From: Chromobotia macracanthus
Lineage: Eukaryota; Chordata; Actinopteri; Cypriniformes; Botiidae
Direction: 5' to 3'
Assembly (NCBI GenBank): GCA_036877525.1
Contig: JAZGTH010000066.1
Span: 1,769,501 to 1,833,500 of the forward strand
DNA: 64,000 bases
Below, piece after piece: positions 23,561-36,340 of the stretch. Position 1 is the stretch's first letter. Each line of letters begins with the position of its first letter. Under the pieces are notes generated by a model. It worked only from the letters and a program-made list of their open reading frames with translations, made no database searches and was not told the origin of the DNA. The position numbers and the translations under genes are program-made.

Positions 23561-24037
23561 CGCCCACGCTCGTGAACTTGACGTGCACTTTGGGCTGTGG
23601 CGCAGCGGTGCTGCAGGTTTGCAACACATCCTGCCCGAGTTCAACAGGCACGAGCTATTGCTTTCCTATAAAAACAAGCCTATAAAAGTCAAGAGGTTTG
23701 CAAACATACCCCAGACACCTCAAGTTGTATTATTTACTATACGTTGTTAAAAATGATGGTTGCAAGACTGCTTTTATAGAGGAAAACCTTTTAAAAGTCC
23801 CTTTTATGCACGATGTGACAAAACCCAATGTTAGTTTCAAAGAACGCAGAGCTTTACGTTCTACAGCTGCGTTTCCAATGAACAGAATCTAGAACCAGTA
23901 TCTGAAGATCTTGCCCGTCAGGATGGTTATTACAGAACATGAAGATTGTCTGAAATTTCACGAACCCTATGCAGCAGATATAAATTCATCTTTGCTGAAA
24001 TAACACAGCAAGATAACCAAATTCTGTGTCAAAAATC
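23561..24037. other. Intergenic spacer between pnpla2 and ppp1r12c
   Basis: A short AT-rich spacer. I see no conserved reading frame, RNA gene or clear repeat. Confidence 0.4.
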
Positions 24038-25146
24038 TTTATTAGGCATGTTGATAACTAAGTTAAATACATTAGAGTGCCGATGACTTTAACCCTGAGC
24101 AGAAAAAGCTGCAGTTTTAGATTTGCTCTCAAAACAGATTAGGTGTGTTTTATTGTCTTAAAAATACAGTAGCCAAGTCCTAGATTATTAAGTATTTACA
24201 TGGATTAACAGATTAAATCAATCCCTAATCTGTGTCTGGCAACTGTTGAAAAAAAAGAAAGACAAAGAAAAAACAAATACATTGCAAATAACAAAATGCC
24301 AGATAAGACAACTATATAACAGTGAGAAACGTGTTACACATGAACACGATGTCTCTTTACTGTACAGTGTAGCAGCAACATTGATGGTTGCACAGCTGTG
24401 GCCTCTGGTCATATGGTTTATTTAGAATCATATAGTCCAGGTGCAAAAAAACCTTCCAGGTCCAGAATCACTGACTTCATTGGCACTTCTTCAGTCTGGA
24501 GTCCCACAAACTTTATCATCTCCTTCAGAACATACTGTAGACCAGATCACACGAGACACATCCCATAACATTCTCAAAGAAACAACATTTCTCACTGATA
24601 CAACACGCAAGACATATCCAGAAACATTCAACAAGAGAATTGCTTTCCATTACCAAAGAAAACAACTTCTGCATATTCTTCATCGTTTGTTATTTTCATT
24701 ATGGTTACTGTAAATAAACAGGCCAGCATTGAGTTTAAAATCAGAAATGTAAATGATTAATTGGGCTTTAAACCAGGTATTAAAACCAGAACGTTCGTTT
24801 AAAATTCAATTCCACTCAATACAGACTTTTAATCCATGGACTTTTAAAATGAACATGTCCAGTTTTCTCAGGTTGTGAATAAATAGAAAGTTTTTAGTTG
24901 GTGTTTCTCAAAGCCTCAAAGAAGACATGACTGTGTTTAATCAGAACCTTCTCTTCAACTGTGAGACAGAATCAAACTTTACAAAATGCAAAGCCAAAGA
25001 ATCACAAAGCATTCGATGAAATGTCATTCTGATGACGCAGACCATCAAGCCCTGAAATGTTCCGAGACATCATCACGACCTCACACTCAGAGGTCACTCC
25101 GTAAAACATTGCATAGTGGGATACAATATCCCTACTGTTAAGGAAG
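24038..25146 (-). terminator. pnpla2: pnpla2 3' UTR with two candidate poly(A) signals
   Basis: The sequence follows the pnpla2 stop (25149-25147). Minus-strand AATAAA occurs at about 24422-24417 and at 24043-24038, either of which could end the transcript. The region is AT-rich with no conserved reading frame. Confidence 0.45.
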
Positions 25147-28100
25147 TTAGCTGGTGTTAGGAGGTGCGAGTGGACGCATGATAAGACCCTCATCCTCGTC
25201 TTGGTGCCTCTGAGTAGTCGAGTTGGTAGAGAAAGTCCCTCGGAGGTCCAGATTTACACAGAAGAAGCCTGGCAGGAGTTGACGCTGGTACTGGTCCAAT
25301 CGCAGCATGGCATCCAAAACAGACGAGCTGCCCCCACAGATCCAGCCCGGGAGCAGACGGGCTGCACTGAAGCTGGCCGGAACAGACTGGGAATGTTTTA
25401 ACTCCAGCTGATATGAGAAGCTGAACGAGACAAAACAACACAATGTTTTTGTGTTTTTAAGTCAAATTGATAAAGCTGCGATATGTAACTTTTGCCTCTG
25501 TACTGCCATCTCTGTTTGAAACAAAAATTGCAGGTTACTTTACGTACTTTACTTAGAAAAAGCACAGAAAGCATTTATGAGTTTTGTGGAAGTTGTCATT
25601 TAGTGTGTGAGAGGTCATGTGTGTGTCTCTCACCGTGCAGACACCTGCTGCGACATGCTGCTTCCTGCGTGGGTTAATAAACTCTGCAGCAACTTCACCG
25701 TTTGCTCTTTCATCCAACCCACATCCTCCTGAATATCTGGCAACCACTCTAACAGTCTGAGAGACAGAGAGAATATATGCCCAATAAAATTATTAAATTA
25801 AATTTAATTTGAAAAAAACCCAAAGATTTATTACAGACCATCAAACTGTATGTCTATCAGATTGTATTTGTTTGTTGTTTATTTGCAGCAACATGAACAT
25901 TGAAACTCTTTCTCAGTGTTGTAGTACTGTAGTACAGTCTGAGTTCACCTGATGCTGACAGACAGGGCTGATTCTACAGGAAGTGTGTAGGGTAACAGCA
26001 GGGCAGACACCATCCTGACCGGCAACAGGTTGCTAAGTGACTGCAGCAAGCTCCGCCTTTCCTTACAGGCTTCGACCAATGCTAGAGACACATACATTCC
26101 ACACTGAGAAGCAGTTTGTTTCTTCTAAAGCATAAATATTAAAAACGCTTCTCTTATAAAAGTACTGTGGTGTTACCATGGTGCAAAATTTCAAACAATC
26201 TGTCGGTACCTTTATGTACTCGAGGAGGCAAATGTTCAAAGATGTGCTCCTCAATGTTTGAGTGATTACAGGCCTCTCTTCTCTCTGACTCTTCACTGTG
26301 ACCTTCATCATCCTCAGCATCAGAGTCTTCCTCAGCCCCCCCACCGGCCATGCCTAGTGAACGGTGTGGACGACGATACTGTAACAAACCTAGAAAACAC
26401 ACATACACAAACACAGCATGAAAAATGATCTACTCAGCATGTTAAGGAATATTTCTGGCCAGTACATTCACTGAAATAACGTGCAAGAAATTATTTTTGG
26501 GGTCAATGTCGGTTTTGTCCACTAGAGGTCTCTCTAACACAAATAAAGCTCTTCATCACATGGACCTTTACACCTCACTCACAGCAGTGATAAAAATAAT
26601 CTTTGCTACACAGCTGTGAGGCAGCGAGATAATAAATGCTATTCCATAAACACTGTGTGATAATGGAGACACCTGCTCATATTCTGGAGTAAATGAAGCA
26701 TTTTACAGAAATATGCTGATGTATTATCTCGGCTAACAGGGAACATTCGCAGAACATTGGCTAACGTTCTCTAAAAGTTCTCTCCAAGTTCTCTCCAAGT
26801 TCTCCCAAAGTTATCAAAAAATGTTCTTGCAGTAACGCTAGTAGAACTTTCTGTAACATTATATATCATATAGAAAAATGTTATTCCTAAGTTGTTAGTA
26901 AAAATGTCAAAAACATTACAGAATTAAAAGAAAGTTTAAATAACTCAACGGTTTGAATGTTCCTGGAACTTAAACTAAATAACATTTTGAATGTTTTTGT
27001 TAATTTTGTTAATGAAAACATCAAGGAAACGTTCGTACAACCTAAAATTGTTAGCCAGGAAATACCTGCAATGTGAACAGTGGGTATGAAAGAGTGCCTC
27101 ACCGTTCGTCTTCAGGAAGTGCAGAGCGTCTCTGTATCCTTGTTTACACATGTTCTTCATGACCTGAGAAAGAAGAAACCGCTGACATGAGCGAGCAGGA
27201 ACTTTAATGGCTGTCTGTGGACAGGCTGTATTTTTAAACCATATCAACAGGGAAGAGTTAACAGACAGAAAGTGTTAATAGAACACTAGACAAGTGTGTG
27301 TGAGTGTGTGTGTGTTTATGTATGTGAATGTGTGTGTTGTACCAGAGGGTCAGGCGGGAACAGCGCTGTGTGTGTGCATTTATGTGTGTATGTGTGTATT
27401 GATGTGGGTGTGTGTGCTGTACCAGAGGGTCAGGTGGGAACAGCGCTCTGGTGACTCTGTAGAGATTAGCTAGTGTGAACTGAATGGAGGTGTTGGTGAA
27501 TCGGAGCTCGTGCAGGTTGGTGGAGCTGATGTCTCGTGGACAGATGTCACTTTCTCCTGAGAACGGAGACACTGTGATGGTGTTTTTCAGTTCATACTGT
27601 GGTAAATTATCAGTGATGCCTCCATCCACATACCTCTGAAAGAGAGAGACACAAGGAGAGGTTTAGCTTGTATCTTCAGTTATTCCTTCTGGATCGACTT
27701 TGCTTAGTTATCACAGATAATTTGCTCATTTTATCACATTTTTTAATATTATTCCACTTGCACCGATTTTAATCTATTTTTTACTTTCCTTAGCAAGTAC
27801 CAGACTAAAGACCCATTTATCCCAAGCACAATAACTATACCTAAATAAAGTTTAAAAAGAATTGTAAGAAAATAGTGGAGTCGATGCTACAATTGTAACG
27901 ATAAAGATACAGAGAAACAAAATTGTTGGGGTCACTTTCTGAGGCGATTTGTTTACAGCTGATGAACAATTAAACCTTACCAGCTAATCAAAATCCATTT
28001 GAATTTAAAGGGCACACTCATTTACAGCAGCAAGCTAACGTTATAACGTTATCATGCGTTGGTGTGGATACTAATGTAGCTATCATTATAGCTACCGTTC

Positions 28101-28938
28101 TTTGTATCGTCTTTATAAAACCTAGCAACCACCCAGAAAACCATAGCAACAACCTAGTAATGATCTACAAACCACTCAGAACCAGAAAATGTTCAAGTGA
28201 CAACCAGAGAGAGAAAGAGAACGACAAATAAAGAGCAGATACTCAGGTCACGTGAGCATTTACTGCAGTGCTGCACGGCACTAAAAGACTCAACAGTGAA
28301 AAGAGCAGCACACTCAACACACACACACACACACACACACATCATCTGGGATTTTTATTGGGACACACACTGTCAACGCAGATATGCAAACATACAGTAA
28401 TCCCAGCCCACACACACCCTGACTCACTCGCTCACTCGCTGGGGCGCACAGGGAGGTACACGAGTCGCCCACTTGGACGGCCTGTTAAGCCACGTGCCAG
28501 CTGTGTTAACACTGGCTTACAGACACCTGCTCAAGAGTTTAAGAACTACTGATCTGAGATCAGCTTCTCCATTAATCTTTGGTTTAAACAAACACACAGG
28601 CAAACCGTATCGGTCTCCACCTCTATTTAACAAGTCAGTCTTACACTGCAGACAAATGATTGTTAATGTGGTGTGACTGTTTTCTAAGGGAGTCACTGGA
28701 GACACTGGTTTATTCAATTACACAATAACAAACACAAACAAATATAAGCAAACAAACAAACATAAGCAGAAAGATAATGAATGTAAGAGCGAAGGATTAA
28801 AAAAAGACTTTCAAAACCATTTTAAAGCAATATGATTTTTGCACACGCACAATACAAACACAAAGGAAACACAGCAGAACTGGACAAAGATTGTAAAACT
28901 GCTGAAGGTTACAAAACCGTTTAGAGGGGAAGTAAAAA

Positions 28939-28969
<31 letters not shown>

Positions 28970-30643
28970 CATAAATTTGTCAGCATAAACACACTTACGC
29001 AATGTTTTAGCAACATTTTACTGAACGTTTTGCTGAGGCATCACTAATAATATCCAAACTCCAGGTTAGAGATATGAACACATTACAATGGACAAAATCA
29101 CCCATGTTGATTTTTCTGATTGTCTGAATGTCTCAGGTAAACAGTCTCTTATCATCCCACTGCAGATGGAAATGCATTAAGGGTAATTAAAAACTGTACA
29201 TTTTGGACACTCACCACTCCCTGCAGGGTCGGGGGGATCAGACCACAGTACACAGGAATATATGCACTGCATATACACGCCTGTACACACACACACACAA
29301 ACAAATACATGGTTAGCAAAAACACTAATGACTTACAAGTCATTTAAATGTTACGTGATCCAGACATAAGGTTTTTACTGTATCGAGAACCCAAGATTGT
29401 TTACAGCTACTGTGTGTCACGTAACTCAGAAGTTAATTTCTACTACACCTGTGGTTTGGAGCTACTAAACATTTACTATGTGTTAATAGCTTTAAGAAGG
29501 TGCTAATGAAATAATCTAATGCAGAACTGTAGTGTGTGTGTGTGTGTTAAAGTTTACCTGTACTTGTAGGGGGCCAAAACTGACTTGTAAGGACATTTAA
29601 AGATGCTTTTACTATGTTACAGGTCATGTTTGGGTTGGGTTTATGGGTAAAGTAAATTTTATTATCTTAGTAAAATATGAAAAACACAGGGTCAGTGTGA
29701 GGTCATCACAGAGTGTGTGTGTATTCCTCACCTGCACCAGTTCTTCATTACTGCTGAAGTGTGACACCAGCACGTTTTCCCCGTCCGTGACTCGGGTCAG
29801 TGAGATGCCCAGGCGACCGGTGGCCCTGCTGTGGGCGTCGGGCGGTAATGCACGATGCATCATTGTTCGCAGGATCTTCACCAGGTTGAAGGAGGGGTGC
29901 ATGGGCCCCAGAAAGCGCTTGTGAGCTTCTTTAGCCACATCAATGAAGTTTGCCCCCACCGCTCCTGTCACAGGACCAGAAAGAGAGCAGTCAATATTTA
30001 AACACTGAATGTAAGCGACAGGTGAATGCTGTGTGATGGTAACAAGTGTTGTGTAATCTTATACACATATTCTAAATATAGATATACAGCAGACTAGATT
30101 AAGCGACACTCTTAAAAAAAAGATGTCACGATGCCATAAAGAACCTTTAACATCCGCAGAACCTTTCTGTTTCACAAAAGGTTCTTTGTAGTGTAAAAAG
30201 GTTCTTTAGACAATAAAAAGATGAATGGTTATTTTAAAAACTTCTGACTGAATGGTTCTTTGGGGAACCAAAGTGGTTCTTCCGTGGCATCGCTGTGAAG
30301 AACCTTACCATGGTACATCTCTAAATCATGCTGTAATCCTTGGTACCTTGTATTTATTATTTGCATTATGCTTTAAGTTACATTTAGTTAGTAACTAATA
30401 GCAGTAATGATGGCTATTTAGTGTCACTGTGTTAAAACAAGTAGGGATGTGAGTACCCAGACAAGCCCCGCTGACCAGCGCCGACGCGGTGAGCGCGCCC
30501 GCGGACGCGCCGTAAATGTGACGCGCGTCCTCCACCAGAAACGGCGCCTGTTCCTGCAAACAGCTCGCGACCCCAATGTGATAAATTCCCAGAAAACCGC
30601 ATCCGGCAAAGGAAATATTCCACGGAGAGTCCAGCGGAAACAT
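25147..30643 (-). CDS. pnpla2: pnpla2 (ATGL), patatin-like triglyceride lipase
   Basis: ATGL is the lipid-droplet enzyme that removes the first fatty acid from triacylglycerol, activated by CGI-58. Nine coding exons (5' to 3'): 30457-30643, 29732-29964, 29215-29280, 27423-27635, 27103-27163, 26210-26389, 25949-26081, 25634-25756, 25147-25420. They give 489 residues (human 504). ATG 30643-30641 gives MFPLDSPWNISFAGCGFLGIYH. The oxyanion GCGFLG, nucleophile GASAG with Ser47, and DGG with Asp166 are at the human positions, so the Ser-Asp dyad is intact. The hydrophobic segment LSNLLPVRMVSALLLPYTLP, linked to droplet binding in the family, is present. An acidic linker (EEDSDAEDDEG) in exon 6 is distinctive. 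Exon 4's 3' end and donor are duplicated 80 bp downstream. It is divergently arranged with slc25a22, as in human. Confidence 0.96.
26744..27062. mobile_element. Dispersed noncoding element, GGCTAAC/GAACATT family (copy A)
   Basis: AT-rich, about 320 bp, starting GGCTAACAGGGAACATTC and ending with TTGTTAGCCAGG, so GGCTAAC is present in inverted orientation at the two ends. The order of internal blocks (GTTCTCTAAAAGTTCTCT, TTCTTGCAGTAACG, GTAACATTATAT) is shared with 63507-63840, and in reverse orientation with 44195-44450. It has no coding capacity. It is in pnpla2 intron 5. Confidence 0.6.
27341..27449 (-). repeat. 80-bp-spaced duplication of the pnpla2 exon 4 end and donor
   Basis: About 28 bp containing the last coding bases of exon 4 and its GTACA donor (27421-27449) recur almost exactly at 27341-27369, with one C/T difference in the body. 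The gap between them is TG-rich. The second donor GT is at 27342-27341. Confidence 0.9.
30105..30312. mobile_element. Foldback element with GGTTCTTT/AAAGAACC motifs
   Basis: A 200-bp element whose ends can pair: CGATGCCATAAAGAACC near 30129 against the reverse complement of GGTTCTTCCGTGGCATCG near 30279. Internal GGTTCTTT and AAAGAACC words add hairpins. It is noncoding and lies in pnpla2 intron 1. This pattern is widespread in teleost genomes as I recall it. Confidence 0.65.
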
Positions 30644-30960
30644 ACTGAATGACGCGTTCAGCAATCTGAGGACGGGGCCGGTAAATCCCGCATTTATGTT
30701 GTTTATGTATCACAAACACTGAGGGCTTCTCACAGCACAGGCGTTTAACACTGAAGGCGGATCAGTGCGGCTCCGGTAACTGCGCGTTGAGTGCCGGTCG
30801 ATTGTTTTCACCGGTTGTTATGCAAGAGGAGTGGGAGGGGCGTGTTGACATGGGGGATCGGTTGTGTCCGCGTTAGCCAATCAGACGCGACGGTCGCAGG
30901 CCCCGCCCCCTGCTGTCGTTTGTGATGTTTCCACGAACGTGTGCCGTGTTGTGCTGTCAC
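30644..30960 (-). promoter_or_regulatory. pnpla2: pnpla2 promoter / CpG-rich 5' region
   Basis: CpG-rich sequence upstream of the pnpla2 start codon. It includes a GC box, CCCCGCCCCC, at about 30901-30910. A 1.1-kb TCTG/TCTA simple-repeat array begins less than 100 bp further upstream. The transcription start is not placed. Confidence 0.5.
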
Positions 30961-31035
30961 GCGCCCTTATCAAGCGCTGTTACATTGTATCTATTTTCAA
31001 CCTGCAGACTGACGCACGTCTGTGAAGCCTGTTAC

Positions 31036-32135
31036 TTTGTTTCTCTCTGTCTGTCTGTCTGATCTGTCTGTCTGTCTGTCTGATCTATCTGTCTGTCTGA
31101 TTTATCTGTCTGTTTCTATCTATCTGTCTGTCTGTCTGATCTATCTGTCTGTCTGATCTATCTGTCTGTTTCTATCTATCTGTCTATCTGTCTGTCTGTC
31201 TGTCTGATCTGTCTGTCTGTCTGTCTGATCTATCTGTCTGTCTGATTTATCTGTCTGTTTCTATCTATCTGTCTGTCTGTCTGATCTATCTGTCTGTCTG
31301 ATCTATCTGTCTGTTTCTATCTATCTGTCTATCTGTCTGTCTGTCTGTCTGATCTGTCTGTCTGTCTGATCTATCTGTCTGTCTGATTTATCTGTCTGTT
31401 TCTATCTATCTGTCTGTCTGTCTGATCTATCTGTCTGTCTGATCTATCTGTCTGTTTCTATCTATCTGTCTATCTGTCTGTCTGTCTGTCTGATCTGTCT
31501 GTCTGTCTGATCTATCTGTCTGTCTGTTTCTGTCTGTCTGTCTGTCTGTCTGATCTATCTGTCTGTCTGATCTATCTGTCTGTCTGTCTGTCTGATCTGT
31601 CTGTCTGTTTCTATCTATATCTGTCTGTCTGTCTGATCTGTCTGTCTCTCTCTATCTATCTGTCTGTCTGTCTGTCTGTCTGTTTCTATCTGTCTATCTG
31701 TTTCTCTCTGTCTGTCTGTCTGATCTGTCTGTCTTCTGTCTGTCTTCTGTCTGTTTCTATCTATCTGTCTGTCTGATCTGTCTGTCTGTCTGTCTGATCT
31801 GTCTGTCTGTTTCTATCTATCTGTCTGTCTGATCTATCTGTCTGTCTGTCTGTTTCTATCTATCTGTCTGTCTGTCTGTCTGTCTGTCTGTTTCTATCTA
31901 TCTGTCTGTTTCTATCTATCTGTCTGTTTGTGTGTCTGTCTGTCTATCTCTCTGTCTGTTTCTCTCTGTCTCTGTCTGTTTCTCTCTATCTCTCTGTCTG
32001 TTTCTGTCTGTTTGTCTGTCTGTTTCTGTCTATCTGTCTGTCTGTTTCTTTTCTGTCTGTCTGTCTGTTTCTATCTATCTGTCTGTCTGTTTTTTTCTCT
32101 ATCTATCTGTCTGTCTGTGTGTCTGTCTATCTGCA
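31036..32135. repeat. TCTG/TCTA tetranucleotide array with a ~141-145 bp higher-order repeat
   Basis: Compound microsatellite of TCTG and TCTA with GATCT, GATTTA and GTTTC interruptions. The interruption pattern repeats: GATTTATCTG occurs at 31099, 31244 and 31385. The right part is irregular with TTTCTCTC variants. Reading frames here are artefacts. Confidence 0.95.
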
Positions 32136-34080
32136 GAGCAGAATTTACACTGCCCTGGGGGAGCTGTCACTTGTGTTTTATATGTTGTATTTTTTTGTTC
32201 AATTATATCATCATAATTTCTTTTGCCCTAAGTGTTTACACAATGTCTTTTTAATGAATCGTTATATTTTTGGGAAATAGTACTACTGCTTAATTTAACT
32301 TTATTATTGACTATAATGCATTTGAAATACAAATATGCAAAGGGCTTTTATTATATTTGAGATGTTAATAAAAATGGTTTTCTTCTCAAATCAGTGTCAA
32401 TAAACAGCAGGTTCTCCAGAGTAAAAACAGTGACAGCTAGTCCCTCTCTATATGATGTTTTCCACCTTTATACACTGTTTTACAACATTTCACCAGGGTT
32501 CCTCCCAAATGACATTGTTGTAAAACTATGTATTCTCAGGGGCTTTTCATGGACAGAATACCCCGCAGAATGTTTTTCTAGCTTCAGTAAGGTTGTGTCA
32601 GGGCCTTTGTGTATTCACTCGTGGGACATGGACAGTGTTCTCACATAAAATGTGTTTTCTGATTTAGGATGTGATAAAGTTCAGATCTGACAGGACTGAC
32701 ACAAATAATCCAAAAATAATGTGTTCATCCAACCCAAGAGTTCCTCTAAATTTAAATTCTGGGCATTTTCTCATGTGGAACAGTGTGGAACATAACAGTC
32801 TGTCCTGATACTGAAACACATTTGTTATGTTTTTACAAGACTTGAGTTATTTGCAAACCAACAAACAATATATTTGTATAAATACAAACCTAACAGTGAC
32901 ATAAATAGTTTCTCTATTCATTATTCATTTATTCAGTTATTAATTTTTTCTTTCAACATAATATTATTTGTGACATAATAATATAATAATAATTGTTTAA
33001 TCATTTGTTTTTGCTGTTGTGTCCTGTGTGGATAGTCGACACAGAACTTGTCATGAATGTTTATCACTATTTTGCAATGTACAATTTTAGAGATAATGTT
33101 CTTTATGTATAATGTATATAATGTATTTGTGTATAGCTCAGGTTTTTGTACCTGTTCACAATTCACCTTCCATGTCATGTACACAAATGACTAAAAAATG
33201 ATTTTTAAAAAAATGTTTAGAAATAACATGTCTTGTAGTCTAATACGATGTCATGTATATGACATTGTATTAGAATGTATGTGTATGCATGTATATGAAT
33301 TATATAAGAATTATGCAGTGGAATAAATCAGTTTTAGATCACCTGTAACATGTAATACTGCAGGACTGTCACTCGTGTGTACAGCGCTTTTGTGTGATGG
33401 ACGTTTTGGGTTTGTTGCTTTGAAAGGCAGATATTTATAGGACATAATGAATGAACTTTTCTGTCTCTGAGTTGTTCTGTTCCTTAAAATATTTGTTGTG
33501 AAATGACAACAGCTCAACCGAATCCTTTGACCCACATTTAGGCTGAAGTGACTTTAATAAACAGCATCTCAAGGAAAATATTTTCCTGGATACTTCTGTG
33601 GGGTCAATTATTGGACATTTCCTCTGAAGACGCTTGAAAATAACCATTACTTTGATATTCTAATATTATTTCTTTATACGTCACCTTTCACTTAGCACAA
33701 CTGTCTCTCTGATATAGAAACAAAAACATAACTTAATAGAAAATATTATTTTACTTATTTCATTATCAAACACGCCCAGGTCATGATTTCCTGATCTTTC
33801 CAAACAGAATTCTTTAGATGTTTAGATGTCCATCTGCCCCACTTCTGTCTTCTCATGAGAAGGAAATTTGTCATGGATTCTCCTCATGGAGAATTTGAAC
33901 CCTGGCTGGTCTCATGGGGCAAATGCATGTGAAGAAATACAGCAGGAGAAATCATTCATGGTGCTTTATTGGATCCACTCATGCACAATCAGAGATAAAA
34001 ATGGATCATTCCGGATTTCGATTCGGTTCCATTTAATTCTAATGAGCGTGAACTCGCTTTTGTTGTCACTGTCTCTTTAA
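32136..34080. other. AT-rich intergenic region left of slc25a22
   Basis: No coding exon recognised. It contains a near-perfect hairpin at 33240-33273 (15-bp arms, 4-nt loop). Otherwise AT-rich with short runs of A and T. Confidence 0.5.
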
Positions 34081-34341
34081 GAAGACGTCCCGCCGTTCCG
34101 CGCGCGAGTCGAACGGAAGCGCGCGCGCGTGAACTCGAAGTGAAATCGTTTATTAATCGTCGCGTGTAACGGGTGTGAACGCGTCACATGTTTTATTTTA
34201 GTTTAGTATAAACGTTTTTAAAACGTTTTTACAGCGCGTATGAGCGGCGCACGGTTCTCACGTCGCGCGGGCGTTTATCGCGGTTTAACGAGCCGATTAT
34301 CGTCTGTTATCGTTCGTTGAGTCGTTTCTAGTTAACGTGAG
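34081..34341 (+). promoter_or_regulatory. CpG island, possible distal slc25a22 promoter
   Basis: A sharp CpG-rich block (GCGCGCGCGTG, CGTCGCG words) lies in AT-rich surroundings. It ends in a plausible plus-strand donor, GTGAG/GTAAAC at 34341/34342. It could start a transcript that includes the putative exons at 35029 and 35299. No protein is recognised. Confidence 0.4.
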
Positions 34342-35028
34342 GTAAACTCATCTCTGAACTAGCTAGTTAAATTAGCTTTACTGTAGCTGAGCTTTATTCG
34401 TCGTCTCGTATGACTTTGAATGAAGTTTGATGTTCACACACATTTTATTAACCGCTGCTATTATAAAGAAAACAAAATAACCGAGTGACAGATCTGCGAT
34501 TTTGTATTCATTTACCCTGATTTCACTCGGGTAACAGTAGTAACAGGTGGAAACTATGGTGACCGTGATATGTAGTGTGATGTCTGATGTAGATGTCTGA
34601 TATCATGTCTAACAGTGTGTATACACTGTCGTTTAATGACAACAAAAGACACAAAATAGCTGAAAAGCCTCCAGACTGTTGACTGCTCTGTCTCTTGTTG
34701 TCATAATCATATCTTGAATTGTTATTTATCATTCAGCAGACTCTTGTTCAGTGGACGGTATACAGATATTACACTCGCTGTTTTCATTGTAGCTTTATGA
34801 TTGATTGTGAGAATTGAGTTCCCTTCAGAGTGATGTTGTACAGAGCCGTGTCTGAACACTGATGTGATCCGCCGCAGAGATGGAGAGATGAGGAAGGATT
34901 CATACATCCCGCCTTTTTCTTTCTTTTTGCCAACCGGTGTCGAATAAAACAGGGAAAGAGTCAGCGTGTTGCATTGTGGGATACAGTATTCAATGCAGTC
35001 CATGTTTCAGGTTTGTGTGTGTTTTCAG

Positions 35029-35135
35029 GACACGTAGATGTCTAGTCTGCACCTGATGCATGGCGACCCTACGGCTCACATCTGGACTAACATCACAACA
35101 CACACAACTGTCTTCTCTATCACACACTTCTGATG
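35029..35135 (+). other. Putative alternative 5' exon A (slc25a22 or unknown transcript)
   Basis: Bounded by GTTTTCAG at 35021-35028 and a donor GTGAGA from 35136. One frame is open from ATG 35060 and continues into exon B in phase. It is not recognised by homology. Low confidence, because short GT/AG-bounded blocks arise by chance. Confidence 0.25.
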
Positions 35136-35298
35136 GTGAGAGTCCACACAAACACAATGTACAATAAAATCATTTAATTATTTATTATGAATGAATGTTT
35201 CCACATCATGGTTAAGGTTAGTCTTTATAGAGATACTTATGAAACAATCAGCATTTCCACAAACCAACCTGCTGTCCCTCTCCTTACACATCAACTAG

Positions 35299-35388
35299 GA
35301 GTGTCAGAATATCAGCCCAGGCCTGGACCTGAACTTCGACTCGAAACCAACACCTTCGGATCTGAACCCACTCGAGAGTCTCCAGCAG
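35299..35388 (+). other. Putative alternative 5' exon B (slc25a22 or unknown transcript)
   Basis: Preceded by a pyrimidine-rich stretch ending in CTAG and followed by CAG/GTGGTG. In phase with exon A it reads GVSEYQPRPGPELRLETNTF and onward with no stop, Pro/Glu-rich. The protein is not recognised. Confidence 0.25.
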
Positions 35389-35512
35389 GTGGTGCTGTGT
35401 ATAACACACTGACTGACTTGACTGACTGACTGACTGTGGGATTTGTAAATTCACATACTGCGTTACTAAGGTCAAAGGTTTAAATTCACCCAAATGTATT
35501 GGGTGCATATAT

Positions 35513-35518
<6 letters not shown>

Positions 35519-35609
<91 letters not shown>

Positions 35610-35628
35610 TATACACACACACACACAC
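35519..35628. repeat. Compound (AC)n(AT)n(AC)n microsatellite
   Basis: An AC run to about 35565, then about 40 bp of AT repeat, then a second short AC run. A simple repeat with no further content. Confidence 0.95.
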
Positions 35629-36340
35629 AGTTATATATTTTTGAAAATGGTAAATGACAGAATCTGAATCAGTTTGAATCTGAATCGGAGAGGTGTTGCA
35701 GTGTGAACAGAGAGACAGAAGGCAGCAGTGCTGCATGGGCAGAATTCTGAGTGTTTGTTTTAATCTGTTTGCCGTCACTAAAGCCATCTGTGACACCGCA
35801 GGACACGCGTCCGTTCGCACTAATGTACACACACACACACAAGCGCTCTGTTTTCTTCAACAGTCTGCTCATCGTTTTGTCTTTACATTCTGACAAATCT
35901 TCCAATTAGCTTTTTAAACAACATTTAATTTACTTACGCAATTCAAGATTGGCTTAATTACTTTAAATACATCATGAAATGTTGCAATACATTAAAAAAC
36001 CTATGTGAGAATAAATAAGAATGATTTCTATGAATATTTATAATTGGTCTATTTTATTTTCAGGCATATTCCAATGCAGTTGTTTCATTTGTATATTGTA
36101 TTTGAATTGACTGCAGCATTGCATGAGCTGTATTTCATGCACATATTATTGGACTGTGAGGATGATTCTGCTGGTGTATATGCTGAGATCAGCTGCCAGG
36201 ACTGATAACAGAGACATATAAACACCCACCAGCGTTAGTGGAAATGAATACACCGAGTGTCGGAGCACCTGTCTGTCTGACTGTTGTCGTCATTAGATGC
36301 CTGTCTCACCCCTTTATGTTCCCCGATATGTGGCTCAAGG

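Noticed and set aside
31928..32280. Cys/Leu/Ser-rich frames
   Set aside because: TCTG/TCTA repeat translated in three overlapping frames.
35284..35838. 184-residue minus-strand frame
   Set aside because: Crosses the AC/AT compound microsatellite and has no recognised domain.
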